The notes: generated by a model not told the origin, from the sequence alone. DNA of 48,299 nucleotides from an uncultured Flavobacteriaceae bacterium (GCA_905181825.1 CAJIZJ010000025.1:1-48299), one strand, 5' to 3'. Shown: positions 1-9,840, counted from the first letter of the stretch. Made by a program: numbers and translations.

Positions 1-1182
1 GATAAAGGAGAAGATTATTTCCTGATTCATCAAACAGAGGTATTTATTAAGAAGGATGGAAAAGATATTGTCCATGGTAGAATATATTACGAATTATTCG
101 AAAACACTTGGGATGAGGAAAGTGAAGAATACGATAGAGAAATTAATGAGGTTGCCCTTGTAATGAATGGAAAGTCATATAGCGGTAATTCGGCTATAGA
201 TAAATTTTTGGAAGAGAATGGTTATGAAATTGAATATGAAGATGAAAGAGAATTTGCTGCAGTGAAATTTGGTGCAGAAAAATTATTTAAGAGTTATGTT
301 GAAGGTGAAATTGAAGATCAAAAGAAAAAGACTGGTGATGCATTTGATATAATGATAAATCGATTGACTTCGGAAGAACTGCTTAAAAAATCAGTAAAAG
401 AGGATGTTGTTAGAGAAAAAAATGCTCTTTTAAAAGATGCGCTGATTTACTACAATATGTATTCTGAGTTAGATTTTATTGTAAAACCAAGTTTACCGAT
501 TTTATATTTTGGAGATATAAATGCCTACTTCAATTCAAATTTTAAAGTCATAACAGCCGCATTGAATCCCTCTGATGCAGAGTTCAAAGAATTTAAAAAT
601 TCTAGTCCCAGTTATATTAGATTTCCAGAATATGACAACACAATTGAAACTCTTCAATCATCATTAAACAACTATTTTAAAAAAAAGCCCTATAAAAAGT
701 GGTTTGGTACTCCTAATGTTAGTAAAGGTGGATTTCTTCCATTACTGAACGGTCTTAGAACTTGTTATTATGAGGGTTCTCAAGAAAACACAGCAATTCA
801 CACAGACATATGTAGTCCATTAGCAACAACCCCAACTTGGTCTGGTTTAGCCCCTGAGCAAAAAGAGATTTTATTCACCAAAGGTTTTGAGCTATGGAAA
901 AAGCTAGTTCTTGAAATAAAACCTGATTTAATAGTAATGTCCCTTGAAAAATCATATCTAGAATTATTACCATTAGATTTTATTAAAAGAATAATTACGA
1001 AAAAAAGTATATCTACACCAAACCGAAAGCAACTTGAATATGTGGTTGACCACTTTAGACTAAACCTTGATGGGTTCGAAACAAATGTGATTTGGGGAAG
1101 TGCACAAAACACCCCTTTTCAGCCCTTTTCTAACAGAAGAGAATTAGGAGAACAAATTTTTAAACATCTAGAAAATTATTAA
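1..1182 (+). CDS. Hypothetical protein, 5'-truncated by window edge
   Basis: The frame is open from base 1 to the TAA at 1180-1182, so at least 393 codons are present and the true start lies left of the window; the Met at 163 is internal. The first ~150 residues are very acidic/lysine-rich and charged. The C-terminal ~240 residues look globular, with ALNPS near the start of that part, then HTDICSPLATTP, KPDLIVMSL and finally WGSAQNTPFQPF. The spacing of an NPS motif, a central aromatic/Asp patch and a late WGS...TPF motif recalls the uracil-DNA glycosylase superfamily fold, but this is only a resemblance and no catalytic assignment is made. It lies beyond the 3' end of a tRNA-Ser gene, a common place for accessory genes. 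Function unknown. Confidence 0.75.
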   Translation, partial: DKGEDYFLIHQTEVFIKKDGKDIVHGRIYYELFENTWDEESEEYDREINEVALVMNGKSYSGNSAIDKFLEENGYEIEYEDEREFAAVKFGAEKLFKSYVEGEIEDQKKKTGDAFDIMINRLTSEELLKKSVKEDVVREKNALLKDALIYYNMYSELDFIVKPSLPILYFGDINAYFNSNFKVITAALNPSDAEFKEFKNSSPSYIRFPEYDNTIETLQSSLNNYFKKKPYKKWFGTPNVSKGGFLPLLNGLRTCYYEGSQENTAIHTDICSPLATTPTWSGLAPEQKEILFTKGFELWKKLVLEIKPDLIVMSLEKSYLELLPLDFIKRIITKKSISTPNRKQLEYVVDHFRLNLDGFETNVIWGSAQNTPFQPFSNRRELGEQIFKHLENY

Positions 1183-1294
1183 GCCTTTTCATTTGTTATT
1201 AGATGTTATGAGTTATTAGGTTATATACCCATTTCAGCAGTGCAACACCATAAGGAAAAGTGAATTTAATTTTGGGTATGGGGGTCTGATTTGA

Positions 1295-1319
1295 ATTTTT
1301 TAGGCTGATTTTTTAGGCT
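1295..1319. repeat. Two adjacent 12-bp direct repeats
   Basis: ATTTTTTAGGCT occurs at 1295-1306 and again at 1308-1319, a 13-bp period. It lies in the gene-poor stretch between the partial gene and the tRNA-Ser terminator. CGTACAA is also repeated nearby (about 1333-1350). No function is assigned. Confidence 0.5.
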
Positions 1320-1361
1320 TTTAACATCTGACCGTACAATAATCGTACAAATAGCTATAAT

Positions 1362-1398
1362 AAAAAACCCTAACATATTGATAATTAATATATTAGGG
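1362..1398 (-). terminator. Rho-independent terminator of tRNA-Ser
   Basis: On the minus strand a 12-bp stem (arms 1387-1398 and 1368-1379, CCCTAATATATT paired with AATATGTTAGGG, one G-T wobble) is followed directly by six T (1362-1367). It begins about 10 nt after the tRNA 3' end, so it closes the tRNA transcript. Confidence 0.8.
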
Positions 1399-1408
1399 AA
1401 TTTAATTG

Positions 1409-1492
1409 CGGAGAGACAGGGACTCGAACCCTGGCGACAGTTACCCGTCGACAGATTAGCAATCTGCTCCATTACCACTCTGGCACCTCTCC
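1409..1492 (-). tRNA. tRNA-Ser (anticodon GCU)
   Basis: Read on the minus strand, the acceptor stem GGAGAGG (from 1492) pairs with TCTCTCC (1410-1416), leaving discriminator G. The D-arm holds GAGTGGTAATGGAGC. The anticodon loop is TTGCTAA with anticodon GCT (plus-strand 1458-1460), which reads AGC/AGU serine codons. A long variable arm (CGACGGGTAACTGTCG) marks a class II serine tRNA. The T-arm is CAGGG-TTCGAGT-CCCTG. CCA is not encoded. The gene has its own promoter and terminator. Confidence 0.96.
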
Positions 1493-1526
1493 TATTAAAT
1501 GAACTTATGCAATAAAATTGCGGTTG

Positions 1527-1558
1527 CAAATGTAACTTTTCATTATTAAGAACGCAAA
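1527..1558 (-). promoter_or_regulatory. Bacteroidota-type promoter for tRNA-Ser
   Basis: On the minus strand TTTG (1555-1558) is followed after 20 nt by TACATTTG (1527-1534). This is an exact match to the Bacteroidota primary-sigma pattern, -33 TTTG / -7 TAnnTTTG. The expected start point is near 1520, some 28 nt before the mature tRNA 5' end. Confidence 0.7.
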
Positions 1559-1590
1559 CTATTTTTTTACTTTTTTATAGGAATTTTTAC

Positions 1591-3639
1591 TTATTCCGGA
1601 TATTCAATACGTAAGTGATACATATTGGCCAACTTATGTTTTAAAACCTTTTTTATAGATTGAATTTCTTTTAGAGTAATTGTAGCATTTAAAAACTGTT
1701 CTGTGTCCATTTGCTTAGAAACAATGGCATCTACAAAGTTGTTTATTTTAGTAGAATTGGGTTCCTTTAAACTTTTGGAAGCCGCCTCCACACTGTCACA
1801 CATCATTAAAATAGCGGTTTCCTTATTAAAAGGCTTTGGACCCCCATAGGAAAAGTCCGAAGCATCAAAGGCTAAATTACTTTCTACTTGCTTGTTGTAA
1901 AAATAATAAACCACACTACTCCCATGGTGCGTTCGTATAAAATCGATGACACGGTCAGGTAGGTTATTCTTTTTGGCTAACTCAATGCCATCAATTACAT
2001 GATTGATAATAATTTGCGCACTTTCTTTTGGCGATAATTCATCGTGTGGGTTAATACCTGTCGATTGATTTTCTGTGAAATAAGTGGGGTTTACCATTTT
2101 ACCGATGTCATGATACAAGGCCCCCACCCTAATCAACATCGCATTAGCTCCAATTTCATTGGCAGCAGCTTCAGCTAAGTTGGCAACATTTAAAGAGTGA
2201 TGAAAGGTTCCTGGTGCTTTTTCTGATAATTCTTTTAATAGCTTAGAGTTGGTATCAGATAACTCCAACAGAGATACATCGGACACCAAACCAAATACTT
2301 TTTCATATACATAAATTAAAGGCTGTACAAATAAGGTTGCCAAACCACAAAGGACAAATAACAAAAAGGTTTCCCATTGTAAATTATCAATACTTCCCTC
2401 ATGAATAACGTAAAAGGCAAAATAAGATATTATGTATATGAGCGTTATTTGCCCGACAGATATAAACAAGTTAGCGCGTTTATACAACTCCGAAACCGTA
2501 AGAATCGTCACAATTCCTGCAATGATTTGCAAAAACATGTATTCATAATTATTAGCTACCACAAAGCCCAACAGTAAAACCGTAATCACATGGGTAAACA
2601 ACCCTAAACGTGCATCAAAAAATGCTTTTAAAATAAGGGGCAAAATACAAAGAGGCACTACATAAATATAGGAGGAGTTATAATTAACCACAAGAGTGGT
2701 TAGAAACACCATTAAAACGATATTGAAAAATATAAAAGTGACCTTGGTATTATTCTCAAAAACCTCAAGTCTATATTTTTTCATAAATAACAAGAGCATC
2801 AACAACGCCAATGACACTAAGACCGTATAAGCCGAGAGAATCCAATAATAGTTTGAATCACTTAAAACTTGTGACTCATATTCAGACTCCAAAGATTTAA
2901 GGATATCATACTTATCCCCTTGTACCACTTCTCCTTTAGAAATAATAAGCGTTTGCTTATCTACACGCCCTCTGACCAGCTTTAGCTGGCTTAACCGCTC
3001 TTCTACAGACGCTTGTGTGAGCAATTTATTGAACCGCACGTTTGGTTTCACTATATCAAAAAACAGTGCTAAGAAACGTTGACGGTAGGCCTCTAGCCCA
3101 AGAGAGTTTACTGTTGACTCTACAAAAGACTTTAAATTGGTTTGAGGGAAAAAACTATCAAAAGGTTTAAACCCATTTTGAGTCTTATTTACTAAAACAG
3201 AAATTTGCTGGTTTGAGTCGTAATCATAAGCCCCCTCCAAAACCCCACTCTGATAAATTTGGTTGAGTATCTTTGAACCATTTTCATATAAGTCCGCTTT
3301 TAACTGATCTTCTGAGAGCTCATAAAATAAGCGATCAAATGCCGATATATATTCTATTTTTATACTAGCAAAAGCTACGGTATCGACGTCAAAATAAACA
3401 GGAGATTGCTTGGTGATCTGCGCCTTTTCGGAGGTTATTTCTTCAGATGATTTTTTGATTGCAAAATCAAAAGGAGCGTATAAGTTTTCGGATTGCCAGG
3501 GTTTTCCTTTTTCAAAACTATACCTAAACGTTCCACTTTTTGGAAATAGATATACAATTACAAAAGTGGTTAAGATAAACAGAAACACCTTGTATATTAA
3601 GGAATGGTTTTTATGAAATAGGTTTATTAGATCTTTCAT
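1591..3639 (-). CDS. 7TM-HD family phosphohydrolase (PgpH/YqfF-like)
   Basis: About 682 residues. The order is an N-terminal membrane helix (about 16-34), a large extracytoplasmic 7TMR-HDED-type domain (about 40-260), a block of seven hydrophobic helices (about 265-450), and a cytoplasmic HD domain. HD metal-ligand motifs are visible: GTFHHSLNVANLAE, ALYHDIGKM, and later RTHHGSS. Characterised relatives (Listeria PgpH) hydrolyse c-di-AMP; the same substrate is inferred here, not shown. The longest frame begins with a TTG at 3642, but the ATG at 3639 (MKDLINLF) is preferred. It diverges from the thiolase gene, with a 190-bp shared upstream region. Full length for the family. Confidence 0.9.
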   Translation of the reverse strand: MKDLINLFHKNHSLIYKVFLFILTTFVIVYLFPKSGTFRYSFEKGKPWQSENLYAPFDFAIKKSSEEITSEKAQITKQSPVYFDVDTVAFASIKIEYISAFDRLFYELSEDQLKADLYENGSKILNQIYQSGVLEGAYDYDSNQQISVLVNKTQNGFKPFDSFFPQTNLKSFVESTVNSLGLEAYRQRFLALFFDIVKPNVRFNKLLTQASVEERLSQLKLVRGRVDKQTLIISKGEVVQGDKYDILKSLESEYESQVLSDSNYYWILSAYTVLVSLALLMLLLFMKKYRLEVFENNTKVTFIFFNIVLMVFLTTLVVNYNSSYIYVVPLCILPLILKAFFDARLGLFTHVITVLLLGFVVANNYEYMFLQIIAGIVTILTVSELYKRANLFISVGQITLIYIISYFAFYVIHEGSIDNLQWETFLLFVLCGLATLFVQPLIYVYEKVFGLVSDVSLLELSDTNSKLLKELSEKAPGTFHHSLNVANLAEAAANEIGANAMLIRVGALYHDIGKMVNPTYFTENQSTGINPHDELSPKESAQIIINHVIDGIELAKKNNLPDRVIDFIRTHHGSSVVYYFYNKQVESNLAFDASDFSYGGPKPFNKETAILMMCDSVEAASKSLKEPNSTKINNFVDAIVSKQMDTEQFLNATITLKEIQSIKKVLKHKLANMYHLRIEYPE

Positions 3640-3656
3640 CAAGTCATATAGAAATT

Positions 3657-3691
3657 CAAAATTAGTTAAGGAACACTGAAAAAGGATTCAA
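3657..3691 (-). promoter_or_regulatory. Candidate promoter of the 7TM-HD gene
   Basis: On the minus strand TTG (3689-3691) and TAATTTTG (3657-3664) are 24 nt apart, slightly longer than the usual 17-23. The -7 box is an exact TAnnTTTG and lies 17 nt upstream of the ATG at 3639, giving a very short leader. Confidence 0.45.
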
Positions 3692-3829
3692 CTAATTGTA
3701 ATATTATGTTGGTACTAATACTCAAAAGTAATAAAAAGAAGTGCATTTTCTCTCTATATTAAGATAATCCTACTTTATATATCCTAAATTTTCGTTATTT
3801 TCGCAAGTATCATCTCTAAATAAACAACT

Positions 3830-5011
3830 ATGAGTAAAGACGTTGTAATCGTATCTGCAGCAAGAACACCGATAGGTAGTTTTTTAGGAGCCCTTTCTAC
3901 CGTTCCTGCTCCCAAACTTGGGGCCATTGCTATCAAAGGTGCTCTTGAAAAAATCAGTCTAGACCCCACACTTGTAGATGAAGTATTGATGGGTAATGTG
4001 GTTCAATCTGGTGCGGGTCAAGCCCCAGCAAGACAAGCTGCAATATACGCAGGCATTCCAGATTCTGTCCCTTGTACTACCGTTAACAAAGTATGTGCTT
4101 CAGGAATGAAAACTATTATGCAAGCAGCCCAATCTATTGCCCTAGGCGATGCGGATATTATTGTGGCCGGCGGCATGGAAAACATGAGTTTAATTCCTCA
4201 CTATTACAATGCGCGTACTGCTCAAAAATTTGGAGGCATTACTTTGGAAGATGGGATGCAAAAAGATGGATTAGTCGATGCATATGCGAACCAAGCTATG
4301 GGGGTCTTTGCAGATACGTGTGCAGAAAAACATAACTTCACTCGTGAGGCACAAGATGCCTTTGCGATGCAATCATACCAACGTACTACTGAGGCATGGG
4401 CCGCTGGGAAATTTGATTCTGAAATAGTTCCGGTAAAAGTACCGCAACGACGCGGTGAACCTATTGTAGTAGATACCGATGAAGAATATACCAACGTACG
4501 TTTAGAAAAAATACCGAGTCTGCGTCCCGCTTTTACAAAAGAGGGAACAGTGACTGCTGCCAACGCTTCTACTATTAATGACGGTGCGGCGGCACTCGTA
4601 CTAATGAGTAAGGAGAAAGCGGATGAATTAAAATTAAAACCTTTAGCAACCATAAAAGGGTATGCAGATGCGGCTATGGAACCTGAATGGTTTACAATAG
4701 CACCCTCAAAAGCATTGCCAAAAGCACTAGGAAAAGCAAATATTGATATCTCTGATGTAGACTTTTTTGAATTCAATGAAGCCTTTTCAGTTGTAGGTCT
4801 TGCAAATACAAAATTACTAGGACTGGATGACTCTACTGTCAATGTAAACGGAGGAGCGGTTTCTTTGGGACACCCACTAGGATGCTCTGGAGCAAGAATT
4901 ATTGTAACTTTACTAAGTGTGTTAGAACAAAATAACGGGAAAATTGGGGCGGCTGCAATTTGCAATGGCGGCGGCGGTGCTTCGGCATTAATCCTAGAAC
5001 GAAATATATAA
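3830..5011 (+). CDS. Acetyl-CoA C-acetyltransferase (thiolase)
   Basis: 393 residues, the usual length of a biosynthetic-type thiolase II. The nucleophile Cys89 lies in NKVCASGMK; NEAF and GHPLGCSG (His348) and CNGGGGA (Cys378) supply the rest of the active site. It condenses or cleaves acetoacetyl-CoA in the cytoplasm. A 3-hydroxyacyl-CoA dehydrogenase is encoded at 19806, so both enzymes of a short-chain acyl-CoA path occur in the window though not together. The downstream C40 peptidase starts only 3 nt after the stop, so the two are probably co-transcribed. The upstream region lacks an exact TAnnTTTG box (TATTTTCG near 3795 is the nearest). Confidence 0.95.
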   Translation: MSKDVVIVSAARTPIGSFLGALSTVPAPKLGAIAIKGALEKISLDPTLVDEVLMGNVVQSGAGQAPARQAAIYAGIPDSVPCTTVNKVCASGMKTIMQAAQSIALGDADIIVAGGMENMSLIPHYYNARTAQKFGGITLEDGMQKDGLVDAYANQAMGVFADTCAEKHNFTREAQDAFAMQSYQRTTEAWAAGKFDSEIVPVKVPQRRGEPIVVDTDEEYTNVRLEKIPSLRPAFTKEGTVTAANASTINDGAAALVLMSKEKADELKLKPLATIKGYADAAMEPEWFTIAPSKALPKALGKANIDISDVDFFEFNEAFSVVGLANTKLLGLDDSTVNVNGGAVSLGHPLGCSGARIIVTLLSVLEQNNGKIGAAAICNGGGGASALILERNI

Positions 5012-5014
5012 GGA

Positions 5015-5767
5015 ATGCAGTACGGCCTTTGCTACTTAAGCGTTGTTGCTTTAAGATTTGAAGCCACAGATACTAGTGAATTAGTTTCTCAAGTACTGTA
5101 TGGCGACTGTTTTAAAGTTTTAGAGCGTCGTAAATCTTGGAGTCGAATTCGGCTGGCTTTTGATAAATATGAAGGCTGGATTGATAATAAACAATATCAG
5201 CTTATGGAAGAGGCTGACTATAAAAACCTTCAAAAAGAAACGCCTTTATTAACTACGGATCTAGTCGATTTCATTACCGATCACAACCAACAATTACATC
5301 CAATATTATTAGGCTCTTGCCTCAACGGTCTCCCCTATCTAAAACACCACTTTGAAGGCGCCAAAGCAAAAGGGAAGCTAGACAAGTCTACTCTTGTTGA
5401 TACCGCTTTATTATATCTCAACACGCCGTACTTATGGGGTGGGAAAACACCCTTTGGTATTGACTGCTCAGGGTTTACTCAAATGGTTTATAAGCTAAAC
5501 GGTTTTAAGATTCTTAGAGATGCCTCACAACAAGCCTCACAAGGCGAAGCCCTTAGTTTTATTGAAGAAAGCACGCCTGGGGATTTAGCGTTTTTTGACA
5601 ATAGTGAAGGGGTAATTACTCACGTGGGTATAATTATGGAAGACCATCATATCATTCATGCGCACGGAAAGGTACGAATAGACCTATTGGACCACAGTGG
5701 GATTTATAATGTAGACACACAAACACACTCACACAAACTCCGAGTCATCAAAAAGATAGTATCATAA
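5015..5767 (+). CDS. C40 family peptidase (NlpC/P60) with SH3-like N-terminus
   Basis: 250 residues. The N-terminal ~75 residues look like a bacterial SH3 domain (YGDCFKVLERRKSWSRI...GWID). The C-terminal part is an NlpC/P60 domain: YLWGGKTPFGIDCSGF holds the catalytic Cys, HVGIIM the His and HAHG the third polar residue. Family members cleave peptidoglycan stem peptides (gamma-D-Glu to diamino acid bonds). No clear signal peptide is visible, which is common for Bacteroidota orthologues that begin this way. The gene follows the thiolase by 3 nt, with AAGGA just before the ATG, and ends at a strong terminator. Confidence 0.92.
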   Translation: MQYGLCYLSVVALRFEATDTSELVSQVLYGDCFKVLERRKSWSRIRLAFDKYEGWIDNKQYQLMEEADYKNLQKETPLLTTDLVDFITDHNQQLHPILLGSCLNGLPYLKHHFEGAKAKGKLDKSTLVDTALLYLNTPYLWGGKTPFGIDCSGFTQMVYKLNGFKILRDASQQASQGEALSFIEESTPGDLAFFDNSEGVITHVGIIMEDHHIIHAHGKVRIDLLDHSGIYNVDTQTHSHKLRVIKKIVS

Positions 5768-5800
5768 AAAAAGCCATTCAAAATTTGAATGGCTTTTTTA
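5767..5800. terminator. Bidirectional rho-independent terminator
   Basis: A 10-bp perfect stem GCCATTCAAA / TTTGAATGGC (5773-5782 and 5784-5793) is flanked by an A-run on the left and a T-run on the right, so it can work in both directions. It sits between the convergent NlpC/P60 gene and the TPR gene. Confidence 0.85.
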
Positions 5801-5817
5801 TGTGTAATTATTATTTT

Positions 5818-7098
5818 CTATTGCTTTTCTTCTAAAGAATCTGCAATGGCTTTAAATTCTTTAAATTTTTCAGTATTCCCTACAGCACTATGAATGTTAG
5901 ATAATGTTTTGGCTGCTTGGAAATTTTCTGGAGAGGAGATTAACGCACTTTCTAAGTAAGGAATTGCCTCCAAATACATTTGTTTACGCTTTTCTTTTAA
6001 TTGATCGTATTTACGATCATCTGCTTTCGAAGATCCTAAGTTATTCATCTCGTCTAAAATTGTCTGCTCTTGACTTAATATCAAAGCCGATAAGTTAATG
6101 TAGGCATTTGTGTAGTCTGACTTCAGTTCAATAGCACGTAGATAGTATTCTTTAGAATTTTCAAAATCCCCTATATCGGACGAAATCACTCCCAAATTAT
6201 ATTGTAGTTCTGGATTATTCGGGTCTTTTACTATTGCAATTTCCAGTAACTCCTTAAACTTATTTGTATCACCCATCTTATAATATAAATTGGCTTCGGA
6301 TAATAAAAGGTTTATGTTGTTTGGGTCTTGTTTTCTAGCAACAGTAAATGCTTCTAGCGCTTTGTCATTGTCTCCGTTTCGCATATAAATTAATGCGATG
6401 TTCTTAATTATTTCAGGAAATTTAGATTTTGTAAATTCTTCTGAAGGGTTGGCATGTGTACCTGCCTTAATAGAAACCTTCATCAGCAACTCATTATCAA
6501 AAGATTCTTTTTTATTGGTTTTTAAGTTCGTTGCGAACAATTTTTTCTCTGCTCCTGAAAATTTGAGTGCTCTTAACGTTTCATACAAATCAAGAGAACG
6601 ATCGTATTGTTTTGCAGTAACCGATGTAGAAGCCGCATAATATAAATATATGGTGTCCGAAGGAGATAAATTATAAGCAACTTCAAAGTAATCTGAAGAG
6701 GTTTCATATTCACTTTTATCTAAAAGCGAACTTGCTTTATTAACCAAGTATGCACGCAATCGTTGCTTTTGGCGTTTGGCTTCTTCAACATCCGCTGCAG
6801 CGTTTACAAATTGCAAAGCTTCAATTGATTTTTTAACCCCACTTAAATCGGAATTCACAGTTTCTACTGCTGGACCTCCTCCAGATTTTGAGTAAAAAAC
6901 ACTTCTGTACAAGTAATACTTACTTTTGTATTTCGCTGCCATAGTACCCAATAAAGCTTCTGCAGCATCAAGTGCAATTTCTGCCTTATCATAGTTTTCT
7001 TTTGCTAACTCTTTTTTAGCGGTTCTTAGTTCTTTTTTTTGTGCAACAGCAGAAAAACTTAATGTTAATGCGATTGCGAATACGATGTACTTTTTCAT
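5818..7098 (-). CDS. Secreted tetratricopeptide-repeat protein
   Basis: 426 residues. It starts with a signal peptide (MKKYIVFAIALTLSFSAVAQ, likely cut after AVAQ or before it), so it is exported to the periplasm or cell surface. TPR-like helical repeats follow; the clearest are IALIYMRNGDNDKALEAF, ANLYYKMGDTNKFKELLEI and YNLGVISSDIGDFENSKEYY (about residues 230-330). TPRs mediate protein-protein contacts; no enzymatic motif is seen. The gene lies 16 nt downstream of gyrA on the same strand and is probably co-transcribed with it. Specific role unknown. Confidence 0.88.
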   Translation of the reverse strand: MKKYIVFAIALTLSFSAVAQKKELRTAKKELAKENYDKAEIALDAAEALLGTMAAKYKSKYYLYRSVFYSKSGGGPAVETVNSDLSGVKKSIEALQFVNAAADVEEAKRQKQRLRAYLVNKASSLLDKSEYETSSDYFEVAYNLSPSDTIYLYYAASTSVTAKQYDRSLDLYETLRALKFSGAEKKLFATNLKTNKKESFDNELLMKVSIKAGTHANPSEEFTKSKFPEIIKNIALIYMRNGDNDKALEAFTVARKQDPNNINLLLSEANLYYKMGDTNKFKELLEIAIVKDPNNPELQYNLGVISSDIGDFENSKEYYLRAIELKSDYTNAYINLSALILSQEQTILDEMNNLGSSKADDRKYDQLKEKRKQMYLEAIPYLESALISSPENFQAAKTLSNIHSAVGNTEKFKEFKAIADSLEEKQ

Positions 7099-7114
7099 AT
7101 TAATTAAGTTTGTT

Positions 7115-9664
7115 TTATTCTTCTTCTTCTAGTTGAGTATTATTAGCTAGTTCATCAGTTTGAGAGGCGTTAATTTCGCCAGAACCTTCTTCTGTTTGCT
7201 CTGCATCTTCATCAATTTCTTCTTCATCTTCGCGCATTACTTTTGCGACTGCAGCGATCGAATCATTCCCTTTAAGATTGATTAAGCGAACCCCTTGAGT
7301 CGCACGACCCATCACTCTTAAATCTTCCACCGCTAATCGGATAGCAACTCCTGATTTATTAATAATCATTAGATCATCTTCGTCAGTCACATTTTTGATA
7401 GATACTAAATTTCCTGTTTTATCTGTAATTGATATAGTCTTAACCCCTTTACCCCCTCTATTTGTGATTCGGTAATCTCCCAAGCTAGAGCGTTTTCCAT
7501 AGCCATTTTCAGAAACAACCAAAATATTACTCTCCATATCATCCACAGCAATCATACCAATAACTTCATCAGCTTCATGGGCAAGGGTAATACCTCTAAC
7601 TCCTGAGGCACCCCGACCCATTGGTCGCGTCTTAGCTTCTTCGAATCGAATGGCTTTACCAGATTTTAAAGCGATAACCACTTGACTTTCTCCAGTTGTT
7701 AATTTAGCTTCTAGCAACTCATCATCTTCCTTAATAGTAATGGCATTAATTCCATTTGTTCGTGGACGAGAATATTGCTCTAAAGAGGTCTTTTTAACCT
7801 GTCCTTTCTTAGTTGCCATGATGACATACTGAGAATTAATATAGTCTTCATCTTTAAGATCTTGAGTACAAATAAAGGCCTTGACCTTGTCGTCTTGCTC
7901 AATATTTATCAAGTTTTGGATAGCGCGACCCTTTGAGGTTTTACTACCTTCTGGAATCTCATAAACACGCATCCAGAAACATTTTCCTTTTTGAGTAAAG
8001 AACAACATATATTGGTGGTTAGTTCCCACAAATAAATGTTCTAAGAAATCTTCATTTCGAGTGGTTGATGCTTTTTGCCCAACTCCTCCTCTATTTTGAG
8101 TTCTATATTCGGTTAAAGAAGTTCGTTTTATATAGCCTGCATGAGAGATTGTAATAACCACCTGCTCATTAGGAATCATATCTTCAATAGATAAGTCACC
8201 TCCAGCATATTCAATCACTGAACGACGCTCATCTCCGTATTTTTCCTTAACGACCGCTAGCTCTTCTTTGATGATAAGCATACGACGATCTTTTTTGTCA
8301 AGAATATCTTTTAACTCATCGATAGTTTTCATGATATCGTCATATTCCCCACGTAACTTGTCTTGTTCTAGACCCGTTAACTGTCTTAACCTCATCTCAA
8401 CAATCGCTTTGGATTGAATCTCAGTAAGCTTAAAACGTTCTATTAATTTTTCTCGAGCCTGTTCTGCATTAGAACAGCTTCTAATAATTGCTATAACTTC
8501 ATCGATATTATCAGACGCAATAATTAGACCCTCTAATATGTGGGCGCGTTCTTCTGCCTTCTTTAATTCGTAAGTTGTACGTCGCACAACAACAACATGA
8601 CGGTGTTCAACAAAATGATGAATCATATCTTTCAGATTCAACATTTCTGGACGCCCGTTAACCAATGCTATATTATTCACACTAAAGGAAGACTGAAGTG
8701 CCGTATATTTATAAAGTTTATTTAAAACAATGTTAGGAATGGCGTCTTTTTTCAGAACGTAAACAATACGCATTCCGTTTCTATCCGATTCGTCACGAAT
8801 CGTAGAAATACCTTCCATTTTCTTATCGTTAACCAGGTCAGCAGTCTTTTTAATCATGTCTGCTTTGTTAACTTGGTAAGGAATTTCAGTCACAATAATA
8901 CATTCACGTCCATTGACATCTTCAATATTTGCTTTGGCACGAATAACCACACGACCACGACCTGTTTTAAAAGCCTCTCTTACGCCATCATATCCGTATA
9001 TAGTTCCTCCAGTTGGAAAATCCGGTGCTTTGACATGTGTAATCAATTCATCAATATCAATATCTTTGTTGTCAATATAGGCTGTAATTCCGTCAACAAC
9101 CTCAGAGAGGTTATGTGGCGGCATATTTGTAGCCATTCCTACCGCAATACCAGAAGCTCCGTTTACTAATAGTCCTGGAATACGGGTTGGCAATACCGTT
9201 GGCTCTTGTAGCGTATCATCGAAGTTTAATTTATGATCAACAGTATCTTTATCTATATCTGCAAGCATATCTTCAGATATTTTTCGCATTCTAGCTTCTG
9301 TATAACGCATGGCTGCTGGGCTGTCTCCATCAATAGAACCAAAATTTCCTTGACCATCTACCAACATATAACGAAGACTCCATTCTTGAGCCATACGAAC
9401 CATGGCGTCATAAACAGAGGTATCTCCATGGGGGTGATACTTTCCTAATACTTCACCAACAATTCTTGCTGACTTTTTATGAGCAGTGTTAGCCCTAACA
9501 CCCAGTTCATGCATTCCAAACAAAACCCTGCGATGTACAGGCTTGAGACCGTCTCTAACATCTGGAAGTGCTCGAGATACAATAACTGACATCGAATAAT
9601 CGATGTAAGCGGACTTCATTTCATCTTCAATATTAATAGGAATTACCTTTTCACCTTCTATCAT
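7115..9664 (-). CDS. gyrA: DNA gyrase subunit A
   Basis: 849 residues from the ATG at 9664 ([20 protein letters not shown]). The open frame extends 18 codons further to a TTG at 9718, but that extension is not typical of the family. The N-terminal breakage-reunion domain has the catalytic Tyr121 ([10 protein letters not shown]) and the quinolone-resistance region [10 protein letters not shown], where Thr82 and Ser83 occupy the E. coli Ser83/Ala84 positions and Asp86 that of Asp87. The C-terminal DNA-wrapping beta-pinwheel carries a degenerate GyrA box (QNRGGVG) and a later TNRGGKG. The tail is very acidic. With GyrB it introduces negative supercoils using ATP. The TPR gene follows in the same transcript. 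It diverges from clpC. Confidence 0.98.
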   Translation of the reverse strand: MIEGEKVIPINIEDEMKSAYIDYSMSVIVSRALPDVRDGLKPVHRRVLFGMHELGVRANTAHKKSARIVGEVLGKYHPHGDTSVYDAMVRMAQEWSLRYMLVDGQGNFGSIDGDSPAAMRYTEARMRKISEDMLADIDKDTVDHKLNFDDTLQEPTVLPTRIPGLLVNGASGIAVGMATNMPPHNLSEVVDGITAYIDNKDIDIDELITHVKAPDFPTGGTIYGYDGVREAFKTGRGRVVIRAKANIEDVNGRECIIVTEIPYQVNKADMIKKTADLVNDKKMEGISTIRDESDRNGMRIVYVLKKDAIPNIVLNKLYKYTALQSSFSVNNIALVNGRPEMLNLKDMIHHFVEHRHVVVVRRTTYELKKAEERAHILEGLIIASDNIDEVIAIIRSCSNAEQAREKLIERFKLTEIQSKAIVEMRLRQLTGLEQDKLRGEYDDIMKTIDELKDILDKKDRRMLIIKEELAVVKEKYGDERRSVIEYAGGDLSIEDMIPNEQVVITISHAGYIKRTSLTEYRTQNRGGVGQKASTTRNEDFLEHLFVGTNHQYMLFFTQKGKCFWMRVYEIPEGSKTSKGRAIQNLINIEQDDKVKAFICTQDLKDEDYINSQYVIMATKKGQVKKTSLEQYSRPRTNGINAITIKEDDELLEAKLTTGESQVVIALKSGKAIRFEEAKTRPMGRGASGVRGITLAHEADEVIGMIAVDDMESNILVVSENGYGKRSSLGDYRITNRGGKGVKTISITDKTGNLVSIKNVTDEDDLMIINKSGVAIRLAVEDLRVMGRATQGVRLINLKGNDSIAAVAKVMREDEEEIDEDAEQTEEGSGEINASQTDELANNTQLEEEE

Positions 9665-9808
9665 TTGTAAGCTGTATTTTCGTTCGTAATATAACCGAGC
9701 TAATATACTACTTTTCAAGTTATTATTACACTAATTCAAGCAGGCTTTTTAGCTCAATTTATCAACAATTGTAAGGGGTGAATTCGTTAATAAATACAGG
9801 CTAAAAAA

Positions 9809-9840
9809 TTTTGATTTTAATTAGTTTTTTGTATCATTTG
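9809..9840 (+). promoter_or_regulatory. Candidate clpC promoter
   Basis: TTTTG (9809-9813) lies 18 nt before TATCATTTG (9832-9840), which resembles TAnnTTTG with one extra base. The predicted start would give a leader of about 75 nt. The match is imperfect. Confidence 0.35.

Noticed and set aside
1266-1529. Open frame on the minus strand across the tRNA
   Set aside because: It runs through the tRNA-Ser gene and its terminator, so it is a chance frame.
4222-4965. 247-codon open frame on the minus strand
   Set aside because: It is antisense to the thiolase gene, which is a full-length, clearly recognised protein; the antisense translation shows no known motif.
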